From Holosporales bacterium (lineage in GTDB: Bacteria > Pseudomonadota > Alphaproteobacteria > BNTO01): a stretch of 15,543 nucleotides of DNA. Of this stretch, positions 5,519-12,595 are shown one piece after another; position 1 is the stretch's first letter, and each line of letters opens with the position of its first letter. The stretch spans positions 1-15,543 of the forward strand of contig JAIRNW010000057.1 in NCBI GenBank assembly GCA_031257795.1, in the 5' to 3' direction. A program made the translations under genes and the position numbers. The notes under the pieces were generated by a model that had not been told where the DNA came from, did no database searches, and was given only the letters and a program-made list of their open reading frames with translations.

Positions 5519-7090
5519 ATGAAGCTTTGGGGAAAAAATAGAGGAAGCGGAACGCGAAGGAGAATGATGGACGCGGAGTGGCGCGGGCATCCGAACTCGC
5601 TCGTGGACGATGTTGATCCTTGGACGTCACCGTCGATCAATTTTTTCAAAATAGGGAAAGCCAAAAACCCGACGTTTCCTAGTGCGATTGGGAGGGTGTC
5701 TTTCGATAAGGTGAAGACCAATAAAGTCGCGCCTTCCTCCGAAAAACAACTTTCCGCTTATGCGCTGAATGATGATGAAATCGACAACCTCTCTTTCCCA
5801 ACACTGAAAGCCTCTGTACCGCGTGAAAGCGGGGTAAAAACGGACGGCGAAAGTGATTTGAAGCCGGCTTCCAATGAGGGCGAAGCCAGTGGGAAGGGGT
5901 TTGTTTATAAAGAAGGTCCTCTAACGGTCAATTTTCCAGAAAACAACACACACAAGCACGTGTTGGGAGCGTACGAGAGCCCCAAAAAGCCAGCGGAAGA
6001 GCCTTTACCTTTTGATATCGATCCGAGGCAGCGCCTAATGGACTTTGCTGATGAATCTCCCTCAAAATCTTTAAATGATTCGCTAGCGGACGCTGTCGCT
6101 TTCCGCGAAAATCCGATGAGTTTACAAAGACCTGCGTCATTCTCTAGGGTGAATATGGCGGCGCAAGATACAGTGGCTCGCGATTTTGAGCAATCCAACC
6201 TGCAGCAAGCGGCCCCACTTGGCCCTCCAGACCAAGAAGTAAAAGCCAGACAGCCCAGTTTCACTAGGATAAACAACACCTTAAAAATAAAAATGGGTCT
6301 GCTGATACTCTTTTTGCTCTTGTTTTTCTTCGGCATATTTTATTTGCACACGCACAAAAGGCCAGCCCCCCCACGCAGCAGCGAATTGCCCATAATTGAA
6401 GCCACTTCCCCAATAAAGATTCGTCCTCCTAAGGAAATGCAGATGGTTCCGTATCAAGATGAGTTGATATACGGCAATCTGGATGGCGGGGAAACCGCGG
6501 AAAGTGAGGGGGAGCACATCATTCCTGAGGTGGATTTCGCGCCAGAGCCGCCGGTTGTGACGGGGGGGCGCGGGGGCGGCGACGATTATTTGCCAGAAGA
6601 TGTAGGTGCTGAGGCAAATAGTGAGGAAGCCGTGGACGTTTTAGACAGGTTGCAGTCTTTGGATTATGCAGAGCCAGTGAAGAAGCCGGCAGACAGCATT
6701 TCGTCTAAACTAAAGGGGACAAAGGATATTCGCACACCTGCTGCCCCTCCGCCACCTCCACAAAAGCGTGCTCAGCCTACACAATCTCTGAAAGCCAAAA
6801 CGCAAGCAAAACAATCGCCAGCTAAGCCGCAAAGTGTTCCTAAAAACCGCGCGACAACACAGCAGCAAACATCGCAAAAGTTTTTACCACTCGGGACATT
6901 CCCCTCAAAACAGCTCGCAACGAATGGTCTTGTGCGCTTGAAAAATCGATATCCCATTTTGAAGAATCACAATATCTGTGTGCAGGTTGCCCGCGTTGGA
7001 AGGAACACGATCTACAAACTGATGGCGGGCCCTTTTAAAAAAGAAGAGGAAATGAGCGCTTTGCGGCGTGTGTTGGGAAGAAATCCATAA
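5519..7090 (+). CDS. SPOR-domain inner-membrane protein
   Basis: A 523-aa single-pass membrane protein. A long, low-complexity and probably disordered cytoplasmic part (about residues 1-255) precedes a hydrophobic helix (GLLILFLLLFFFGIFYL, about 259-275). A Pro-, Lys- and Gln-rich linker follows (about 395-450, including several PPPP runs), then a C-terminal SPOR domain from about residue 452 (FLPLGTFPSKQLA ... YKLMAGPFKKEEE). SPOR domains bind denuded peptidoglycan glycans, often at division sites, so the C-terminus should be periplasmic. The frame is open from 5447, inside argS; I chose the ATG at 5519, ten bases after argS. In many Alphaproteobacteria argS is followed by a SPOR gene and then nagZ and scpAB; those later genes are absent here. 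The SPOR domain stops close to the end and may lack its last strand. Confidence 0.85.
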   Translation: MKLWGKNRGSGTRRRMMDAEWRGHPNSLVDDVDPWTSPSINFFKIGKAKNPTFPSAIGRVSFDKVKTNKVAPSSEKQLSAYALNDDEIDNLSFPTLKASVPRESGVKTDGESDLKPASNEGEASGKGFVYKEGPLTVNFPENNTHKHVLGAYESPKKPAEEPLPFDIDPRQRLMDFADESPSKSLNDSLADAVAFRENPMSLQRPASFSRVNMAAQDTVARDFEQSNLQQAAPLGPPDQEVKARQPSFTRINNTLKIKMGLLILFLLLFFFGIFYLHTHKRPAPPRSSELPIIEATSPIKIRPPKEMQMVPYQDELIYGNLDGGETAESEGEHIIPEVDFAPEPPVVTGGRGGGDDYLPEDVGAEANSEEAVDVLDRLQSLDYAEPVKKPADSISSKLKGTKDIRTPAAPPPPPQKRAQPTQSLKAKTQAKQSPAKPQSVPKNRATTQQQTSQKFLPLGTFPSKQLATNGLVRLKNRYPILKNHNICVQVARVGRNTIYKLMAGPFKKEEEMSALRRVLGRNP

Positions 7091-7114
7091 GAAGGTTCCA
7101 AGTTCGTCGAATCG

Positions 7115-7272
7115 TCAATTTAAATCATTATGGCAACGGGTTCTAAGAACTAAATGGCCATGGTTGTGTTGAGACCGTGGCATATTCCTATTTGCAATAC
7201 ATTCAACGGGTGTGTTATTTTGTTAAAACAACGGAGGGGTTTAGGAACCCGTTGACATAAGACTTAAATTGA
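7115..7272. repeat. Inverted pair of about 32-base arms flanking an 94-base centre
   Basis: The reverse complement of the left arm (7115-7146) matches the right arm (7241-7272) at about 28 of 33 aligned positions with a gap in each. The core is AACGGGTTCTAA or its complement. The left arm also matches 7388-7418 directly (about 28 of 31). The 94 bases between encode nothing recognisable. It could be a miniature element or two independent solo repeats in opposite orientation. Confidence 0.6.
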
Positions 7273-7288
7273 GGATTTTTCAAGAGAA

Positions 7289-7418
7289 ACGGAGCACAGA
7301 AGCGGAGCGTACTTAGATGTACGTGAGCATTCGAGCACCGGCTCGACGTACACAAAAACTGATTTTGAAGAGTTTGGAAAGAGGTCCAATTTAGATCATT
7401 ATGTCAACGGGGTCTAAG
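7289..7418 (+). repeat. Family B palindromic repeat, copy 2
   Basis: This is the longer of the two full copies. The core hairpin (7319-7351) pairs GTACGT with ACGTAC outside and CGAGC with GCTCG inside. The 3' part (7388-7418) is a copy of the short unit forming the arms at 7115-7146. It lies immediately before the regulator gene and contains a possible promoter. Confidence 0.85.
7374..7402 (+). promoter_or_regulatory. Possible promoter within the family B element, for the regulator-transporter operon
   Basis: TTGGAA (7374-7379) and CATTAT (7397-7402) are 17 bases apart, each matching four of six consensus bases. A transcript would start near 7409, about 30 bases ahead of the first gene. In copy 1 a 10-base deletion between the boxes destroys this spacing. 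Confidence 0.3.
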
Positions 7419-7439
7419 GCTTTTAGTTAGGTTGTAAGT

Positions 7440-7736
7440 ATGGAAAACAACGTGAGGAGTTTATTTGACGCAATTTCACTGCTTGGCTCTCGGAAAGAAG
7501 TGGAGAATTTCTTTTTAGACTTATGCACTTCTCAAGAGCTTGAAGAACTAGAGGAAAGGTGGTTGGTGTGCCAGCTTCTTGCCTCTGGAAATTACTCTTA
7601 CCGAGAGATCAGTAAGAAAACAGGAGCAAGCACGACAACGGTCACAAGGGTTGCGCGGTTTTTAAACAAGGAACCACATAATGGCTATAAAACTGTGTTA
7701 GCCAAAATTGAAAAGGATAGGGGCGATGTCAATTAA
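7440..7736 (+). CDS. YerC/TrpR-superfamily DNA-binding regulator
   Basis: A 98-residue cytoplasmic helical protein. The pattern FFLDLCTSQELEELEERW (residues 24-41), then YSYREISKKTGASTTTVTRV (52-71) and ARFLNKEPHNGYKTVL matches the YerC/YecD branch of the TrpR superfamily; the second stretch is the helix-turn-helix. It is the first gene of an operon and overlaps the following transporter gene by 11 bases, so the two are probably translated together. TrpR itself senses tryptophan, but YerC-type proteins are less well defined and the residues that would bind tryptophan cannot be judged here. The likely job is control of the transporter operon in response to its substrate. Translation initiates at an ATG with only a weak upstream purine stretch. 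Confidence 0.88.
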   Translation: MENNVRSLFDAISLLGSRKEVENFFLDLCTSQELEELEERWLVCQLLASGNYSYREISKKTGASTTTVTRVARFLNKEPHNGYKTVLAKIEKDRGDVN

Positions 7737-8697
7737 TAAAATATTATCAGTTTGTGCTTTGGCGTTTGTTGCGCTCGGGGCATTTTTCTTTCTCACGAAG
7801 AATACGCCAGCAGAAAAAGCGTTTCGTGTTTCTATTTGCAAGGCGATAGAACATGAAGCATTGAATTCCGTGGAGAAGGGGATTCGGGATTATCTCAGTA
7901 AATGTAAGGACGTTACTTTTGATGCCTACACTTGCCAGGGCAACCAAGTAACCGCTGCGCAAATCGCATCAAAAGTCGCAAATGACAGCGCCCCTATACT
8001 TGTTACGATCGGCACGCTGCCTACGCTTGCGTCCTTTCAACTGGCGAAAAACAGCAAGCTGAGCCTCATCTTCAGCTCCGTAACTAACCCAGGGGATATA
8101 ACGAGCTCATTTAATGGGACAAACACAACCGGCGTCTCAAACTTTGTCTCGCTGCAGCCGCAAATCGCGCTGTTCAAAGGGATACAGCCGAACCTGAAAA
8201 GACTCGGCATTATCTACAATTCTGGGGAGTCTAATTCAGTTGCGATAGTTGAAAAATTGCGCCCAATACTTATGGAGATGGGGATAACTCTGGTAGAGCA
8301 AAGCATCCAAAAATCCTCAGATATTCCGCAAGCAGTTAACTACATCGTCAAAAACGTTGATGCCGTCTTCGTGAGCAATGATAACACGGTTCTGGCTGGG
8401 CTGGCGTTCGTCGTAAAGACGTGCACCGCAAACAAAATCCCCGTGTACGTCAGCGATACTGACCAAGTGGAGAAGGGCTGCCTAGCCTCGCTTGGCCCGA
8501 ACCAGTACGATATCGGCGTGCAAACCGGGAAAATCGTGGAGATGATTAAAAATGGAGCTGATATAAATTCGATTGATGTGACTTATCCGGTGAAAACTGA
8601 GCTGTTTATCAACCTGGATGCCGCTGCTGCGCTTGGGCTTACGATTCCGGATGATGTGCTTAGCAGAGCTGACAAGATTATTTGGGGGACTCCATGA
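7726..8697 (+). CDS. ABC transporter substrate-binding protein, TrpX-like
   Basis: A 323-residue protein of the ABC_sub_bind (DUF534) family, whose studied members include the tryptophan-binding TrpX of streptococci. A Lys-containing start and hydrophobic stretch (ILSVCALAFVALGAFFFL, about residues 5-22) form a signal or membrane anchor. A Cys is at residue 9, but its surroundings do not make a good lipobox and the preceding n-region is very short, so I favour an uncleaved anchor. Family-typical segments follow: APILVTIGTLPTLA, FSSVTNPGDI, KRLGIIYNSGESNS, VFVSNDNTVLAG, PVYVSDTDQVEKGCLASLG and the YDIGVQTGK end region. An in-frame ATG exists 18 bases upstream, but AGGATAGGGG (7714-7723) correctly spaces the ATG at 7726. 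It ends with an ATGA overlap into the permease gene. Confidence 0.9.
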   Translation: MSINKILSVCALAFVALGAFFFLTKNTPAEKAFRVSICKAIEHEALNSVEKGIRDYLSKCKDVTFDAYTCQGNQVTAAQIASKVANDSAPILVTIGTLPTLASFQLAKNSKLSLIFSSVTNPGDITSSFNGTNTTGVSNFVSLQPQIALFKGIQPNLKRLGIIYNSGESNSVAIVEKLRPILMEMGITLVEQSIQKSSDIPQAVNYIVKNVDAVFVSNDNTVLAGLAFVVKTCTANKIPVYVSDTDQVEKGCLASLGPNQYDIGVQTGKIVEMIKNGADINSIDVTYPVKTELFINLDAAAALGLTIPDDVLSRADKIIWGTP

Positions 8698-9554
8698 TGT
8701 TTTCAGAATTAGTAACGAGCGTAAATGTCGGCCTTATATTTGGCGTTGCGGCGATAGGCATATACATCACATTTCGCACAATAAATTTTGCGGATTTGAC
8801 GTGCGATGGGAGCTTTGTGACGGGGGCCGCCGTTTCGGCAGTTCTAGTGAAAGCCGGCGGCGATCCGTACTTCGCCCTCATCGCCTCACTGTTTGCGGGC
8901 GGCCTCGCCGGAGCCGCTACTGGCCTACTAAACGTGAAGTGCAAAATCGCAGATTTACTTGCTGGGATTATCGTCGCTTTCATGCTGTATTCGATTAATC
9001 TTAGGATAATGCACAACTCTCCAAACATCACATTCATCGATAACACAACGGTTTTCACGAATAACAATATTTTACTCACAACAATTTTTATTCTGATCCC
9101 CATCGTATTATGCTTGATTTTCATGCTGTTCAGCGGTTTTGGCCTAAAGCTTAGGGCGACTGGTTACAACAAAAAATTTGCCCTGTCTTCCGGAATTAAC
9201 ATTGCGACAATGACTGTTGCTGGCGTCGTGATCAGCAATGCGCTGGTTGCGTTCGCTGGCAGCCTGTTCGCGCAGTATCAAGGGTTTTGCGACGTATCTC
9301 AAGGGGCGGGAACATTAATCACAGGCCTAACAGCAGTTGTAATCGGCGAAAAGATCCTGCAATTCAAGAAAGAGCCTTTTTTGCTATTATCTTGTTTGCT
9401 TGGGGCAGTCCTATACAGAATCTTCATAAACATTGCCCTGCACGGCGACACACTCGGCGTAAGAACGCAAGACATCAACCTAATAACTGGCTTGATCATC
9501 ATTGCCGTAATTACGATGAAAAGGAGAGAAAAATGCTCAGGCTCTCCGGTATAA
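8694..9554 (+). CDS. ABC transporter permease, TrpY-like
   Basis: A 286-residue integral membrane subunit of the branched-chain amino-acid permease type (BPD_transp_2), with about eight hydrophobic helices. Recognisable features are YITFRTINFADLTCDGSFV near the N-terminus, GLAGAATGLLNVKCKIADLLAGI, the GLKLRATGYNKKFALSSGIN cytoplasmic loop that would contact the ATPase, and the late helix pair around QYQGFCDVSQGAGTLITGL. The start overlaps the stop of the preceding gene as ATGA, with GGGGGA (8684-8689) as ribosome binding site; the ATG three bases later is nearly as good. The 3' end overlaps the ATPase gene by 22 bases. It forms the channel for the substrate brought by the TrpX-like protein. 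Confidence 0.92.
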   Translation: MMFSELVTSVNVGLIFGVAAIGIYITFRTINFADLTCDGSFVTGAAVSAVLVKAGGDPYFALIASLFAGGLAGAATGLLNVKCKIADLLAGIIVAFMLYSINLRIMHNSPNITFIDNTTVFTNNNILLTTIFILIPIVLCLIFMLFSGFGLKLRATGYNKKFALSSGINIATMTVAGVVISNALVAFAGSLFAQYQGFCDVSQGAGTLITGLTAVVIGEKILQFKKEPFLLLSCLLGAVLYRIFINIALHGDTLGVRTQDINLITGLIIIAVITMKRREKCSGSPV

Positions 9555-10186
9555 GTATAAGGAATACTCTGCGCGGGCTTGATCTGACGGTGGGGCGAGA
9601 TGAGTTTGTGCTCGTCATTGGGGCGAATGGCGCAGGGAAAACCACTTTGTTCAACATTATTTCCGGGGCTGCCATCCCGGCTGCGGGAAAGATTTTTTTC
9701 AATGATCGCGATGTGACGGCGCTTCCTCAGCACAAGAGGGCTAAGTGGATTTCCAGTGTTCTGCAGGATCCAAGGCAAGGGACGGTTGCGGAGATGACGA
9801 TCCTGGAGAATTTGGCGCTGTCTTACATGAGAAATTCGCACAAAAGAATCACGAAATCGACAGTCGAGCTGTTTAAGAAGAAATTGAGCGTCTTGGAGAT
9901 GAACCTTGAGAATAGGCTAAGCGAGCGCGCGGGGGATCTTTCCGGCGGGCAGAGGCAGGCGCTCAGCCTTATCATGGCAACGGTCGCCGATTACGATTTG
10001 CTGCTGCTGGATGAGATCACGTCGTCGCTCGACCAAAAGAATTCGCTGATGGTGATGAGGATCGCGGAGAAGGTTGTTACTACGGAGAAAAAGGCATGTA
10101 TGCTGATCACGCACGATGCGAATCATATAAAGTACTTTAACGGACGTGTGTTGGAAATGAAGAATGGTGCTTTGGCCTCATGTTAA
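9533..10186 (+). CDS. ABC transporter ATP-binding protein, TrpZ-like
   Basis: A 217-residue cytoplasmic ATPase energising the upstream permease. It has Walker A GANGAGKTT (residues 30-38), the Q-loop Gln at 78 (VLQDP), the signature LSGGQ (136-140), Walker B LLLLDE (156-161) and the switch His at 194 (ITHD), all intact. AAGGAGA (9521-9527) precedes the ATG at 9533; the longer frame from 9287 is the shadow of the permease gene. The protein is short for the family (often about 250-260 residues) because the region before Walker A and the C-terminal part are compact. It is the last gene of the plus-strand operon, with the convergent mraY 94 bases further on. Confidence 0.94.
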   Translation: MLRLSGISIRNTLRGLDLTVGRDEFVLVIGANGAGKTTLFNIISGAAIPAAGKIFFNDRDVTALPQHKRAKWISSVLQDPRQGTVAEMTILENLALSYMRNSHKRITKSTVELFKKKLSVLEMNLENRLSERAGDLSGGQRQALSLIMATVADYDLLLLDEITSSLDQKNSLMVMRIAEKVVTTEKKACMLITHDANHIKYFNGRVLEMKNGALASC

Positions 10187-10219
10187 TTTTGCTATATACA
10201 CAACTTCGGCCGAGCAAAA
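10187..10219. terminator. Inverted repeat between the convergent transporter and mraY genes
   Basis: TTTTGCT (10187-10193) directly after the stop codon pairs with AGCAAAA (10213-10219), and the long loop carries a TCGGCCGA palindrome. No T-run follows on either strand, so its terminator role is uncertain. The rest of the gap to 10280 shows only short weak palindromes. Confidence 0.25.
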
Positions 10220-10280
10220 AATTTATGCTTGTCAAACATAAAGTGCGTTGAATATAGCTAGATTTTCTAGGGCTGGATAT

Positions 10281-11372
10281 CTACCTCAACTTCAGAGTTG
10301 TGAGGCCGAGAAGCGCCAGTATGGTCGCAATGATCCAAAAGCGTATAGTGATCGTTGATTCTGGCCACCCTTTCTTTTCGAAATGGTGATGGATTGGCGC
10401 CATCAGGAATATGCGTTTGCGTCCTTTTGTGCACTTGAAAATCGCGACCTGCAGGATTACTGAGACCGCCTCAACAACAAAAAGCCCTCCAACAATGCAT
10501 AGAACCAATTCGTGGTGCACCATCATCGACACCCCACCTAAAGTCGCCCCTATCGACAACGATCCGCTGTCGCCCATAAATATTTTCGCCGGCGGAGCGT
10601 TGAACCACAGAAACCCCAGGCATCCTCCTATCAGGGCGCCTAGCGGGACGGTTAGCTCTCCAGCTCCAGGAATGTGGTGGATATAGAGGTAATCGGAGAA
10701 GTTGCTGTGGCCAACCAAATAGCTGATCAATAGGAAGCTGCTTGCAACGTACATAACAGGAACGATCGCGAGGCCGTCCAAGCCGTCCGTTAGGTTGACC
10801 GCGTTGGACGTACCCGTTATCACGCATATTCCCCAAAGAAAGTAGAACCAGCCAATATAGACCGTGAGGTTTTTAAAGAAAGGGATCGCCACGCGGTAGT
10901 GTAATTCGCTTGGGGTAAGCTGCAATAATGCCAGCGCCACCAACACAGACAAGGTGCCTTGCGCGGCGAATTTCCAGCGAGCTTGCATGCCTTTTGAGTC
11001 GCCTTGTGAAAGCTTCTTCAAGTCGTCGTATGCCCCAATCAGGCCGAAGCCGACTATAATGAAAAGGAAAAGCAGGACGAACGGGCTCGTCAAGTTTGCC
11101 CAAAAGATGGAGCTGATTATCGTGGAACCTAGGATTAAAATGCCGCCCATGGTTGGGGTTCCGGCTTTTGCGAGGTGCGATTCGGGGCCGTCGCTGCGTA
11201 TTGGTTGGCCGCGCTTTTGCTTGGCTTTTAGTGCGCGGATCACTTTTTCACCGGAAAATAAGACGATCAGCAAAGAGGTTAGCAGGGCGCCGGACGTCCT
11301 GACAGTCAGATACTTGAAGACGTTGAAAAAGGAAAAATATTCACTTAGTTGGTACAAAAAATTATACAGCAC
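10281..11372 (-). CDS. mraY: Phospho-N-acetylmuramoyl-pentapeptide-transferase
   Basis: Inner-membrane enzyme transferring phospho-MurNAc-pentapeptide to undecaprenyl phosphate to make lipid I. The 363-residue length is normal, with about ten membrane helices. Conserved parts are KAGTPTMGGI (69-78), the D116-D117 pair in AYDDLKK, NAVNLTDGLDGLA (190-202, with D196 and D199), FMGDSGSL (265-272, D268) and APIHHHFEKKGW (325-336). It starts with GTG at 11372, with a purine stretch (AGAGATGG) about eight bases upstream. Unlike the usual arrangement it is not inside a dcw cluster with murF and murD, in line with a rearranged reduced genome. No insertion is apparent. Confidence 0.97.
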   Translation of the reverse strand: MLYNFLYQLSEYFSFFNVFKYLTVRTSGALLTSLLIVLFSGEKVIRALKAKQKRGQPIRSDGPESHLAKAGTPTMGGILILGSTIISSIFWANLTSPFVLLFLFIIVGFGLIGAYDDLKKLSQGDSKGMQARWKFAAQGTLSVLVALALLQLTPSELHYRVAIPFFKNLTVYIGWFYFLWGICVITGTSNAVNLTDGLDGLAIVPVMYVASSFLLISYLVGHSNFSDYLYIHHIPGAGELTVPLGALIGGCLGFLWFNAPPAKIFMGDSGSLSIGATLGGVSMMVHHELVLCIVGGLFVVEAVSVILQVAIFKCTKGRKRIFLMAPIHHHFEKKGWPESTITIRFWIIATILALLGLTTLKLR

Positions 11373-11440
11373 CTACGCCATCTCTTATGGACACAAAGAT
11401 AAGGTAGAGTTTACAGTAAAAATCTCAAGAAGTCTAACAT

Positions 11441-11564
11441 ATAACCCAGCCACGAAAGTTTGCTGGTTCGTTGCTTCGATGCTCGGCTCGAGCAGTACGT
11501 TGAGTACAGCTCTTTGCCTACGCTTCGAGGCGCCTGCCATCAATTCTTTCGGTGGCTGGGTTAT
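11441..11564. repeat. Intergenic family A palindromic element
   Basis: ATAACCCAGCCACGAAAG (11441-11458) is inverted as CTTTCGGTGGCTGGGTTAT (11546-11564) with one missing base. The central hairpin ATGCTCGGCTCGAGCAGT matches the genic copies. In the frame used by murB and the reductase this copy reads ERIDGRR and then meets a TAG, so its coding frame is broken. It sits between the cation transporter 3' end and mraY. Confidence 0.85.
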
Positions 11565-11608
11565 ATACCAAACCACAAAAAGTTTGCTGGTTCGTCGAAA
11601 CGGTTTCC
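11565..11608. repeat. Half-length family A module next to the intergenic element
   Basis: AAGTTTGCTGGTTCGTCGAA (11580-11599) repeats 11455-11473 of the neighbouring element. The same tandem half-plus-full arrangement occurs in murB (3349-3389). It ends three bases before the transporter stop codon. Confidence 0.65.
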
Positions 11609-11611
11609 TTA

Positions 11612-12592
11612 TCAGAACTTTGGGGTAACTACTACATACCCAGATGGGAAAGCATGGAGCAGTCCTTTCTCTATCTTTTCAACGATTCCGGCCGTTCTTT
11701 CTAAGCTGACTCCGGCACGTTCTATATTGAGGTTCACCAAGAAAAATTCGTTGCGGCCAAGGCTTTTTGTCACAAGAGAAAAGCATTCCTTCTGCTCATT
11801 AGCCTCAAACAAGTCTTTCTCATTATTCACAACATCCAAAACTATGCTTCGTGCCGTTTTCAATGTTTCCTCTTGCAAGCTCGCGTCTAGCAAACATCTC
11901 AACGAACTACTTATAACGAAAATCGACGTTTTGAAAAAATAAAAAGCAATAATAAGACTAAAAACCCCCTCGATCCACGGAAGTGCCGCCTGCCTAGATG
12001 CGATAATGCAAAACAAGGCGATAAAGCCCGTCAGTATGTCTGCTTTGTAGTGCACTGCGTCAACCCACAGAGCAACGGACTTCGTTTTTTTCGAAAAAAA
12101 CGTCTGCACCGCCACCAAAATAATCAAGAGAAACAGTGACAACACGAAAAGCTGCAGACCTATGGTGTCCATGTCGACCGGAGAGCCCTCTGGGCCGTCG
12201 CCCTCCACTGCTCGCTGTATGAGCCCCACCGCTTGCATCAAAACTCCCGCGCTCTTGTACAGCAAGAGCCCTCCAATCGCAAAGAGCAAAACGGCCTGCG
12301 CGAGCGAGACTAGCGTTTCGATTTTTCCGTAGCCAAACGGATACTTGCGATCCGGCGGTCTCATTGACCACTTAATTGCAAAAATATTAAACACAGACAC
12401 GGAAAAATCTTTGATCGCGTCGAAGAAGACAGCCTCCAACACGAGCGAGTCGGATACCCAGTACGCCCCCATCCTCGCAGCCATCACGCAAAAAGCTATA
12501 AAAGCCACGAGCCAGCCGACTTTTGCCGTTAAAACAGGGGCCTCTTCGTGGAGGCAACAAGACATCCCATGATTTTTTGCACAACCAAACAT
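11612..12592 (-). CDS. Cation diffusion facilitator family transporter, FieF-like
   Basis: Inner-membrane metal/proton antiporter of 326 residues. It has six predicted helices in the first two thirds and a C-terminal cytoplasmic domain from about residue 225. The transport-site ligands are visible as D58 and D62 (FFDAIKDFSVS) and H181 and D185 (HYKAD). The second-site motif usually reads H-x-F-G-H; here it is Y84-P-F-G-Y88 with D81 kept, so both His are replaced by Tyr. An acidic loop (GDGPEGSPVD, 131-140) lies between helices. Metal identity cannot be deduced. It starts three bases after the reductase stop codon, so the two are probably cotranscribed; a second ATG nine codons in is an alternative start. 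Family A repeat sequence ends immediately before its stop codon. Confidence 0.9.
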   Translation of the reverse strand: MFGCAKNHGMSCCLHEEAPVLTAKVGWLVAFIAFCVMAARMGAYWVSDSLVLEAVFFDAIKDFSVSVFNIFAIKWSMRPPDRKYPFGYGKIETLVSLAQAVLLFAIGGLLLYKSAGVLMQAVGLIQRAVEGDGPEGSPVDMDTIGLQLFVLSLFLLIILVAVQTFFSKKTKSVALWVDAVHYKADILTGFIALFCIIASRQAALPWIEGVFSLIIAFYFFKTSIFVISSSLRCLLDASLQEETLKTARSIVLDVVNNEKDLFEANEQKECFSLVTKSLGRNEFFLVNLNIERAGVSLERTAGIVEKIEKGLLHAFPSGYVVVTPKF

Positions 12593-12595
12593 TGC

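Larger units (their letters stand above)
7091..7439. other. Repeat-filled spacer upstream of the trpR-like operon
   Basis: No gene is evident in these 349 bases. They hold an inverted pair of about 32-base arms (7115-7146 and 7241-7272) and then a complete family B element (7289-7418) ending 21 bases before the next start codon. Confidence 0.75.

Noticed and set aside
7252..7280. Perfect TTGACA at 7252-7257 as a promoter for the downstream operon
   Set aside because: At suitable spacing the -10 position reads ATTTTT, a poor match, and it is far from the first gene.
7091..7439. A decayed gene between the SPOR gene and the regulator
   Set aside because: No protein-like fragments were found in either strand; the sequence is accounted for largely by repeats.
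9287..9532. N-terminal extension of the transporter ATPase
   Set aside because: These codons lie over the permease gene in another frame; a strong ribosome binding site at 9521-9527 fixes the ATG at 9533.
10954..11628. 224-codon plus-strand frame over mraY and the adjacent repeat
   Set aside because: It is antisense to the conserved mraY and runs on through a family A element; composition is that of a shadow frame.
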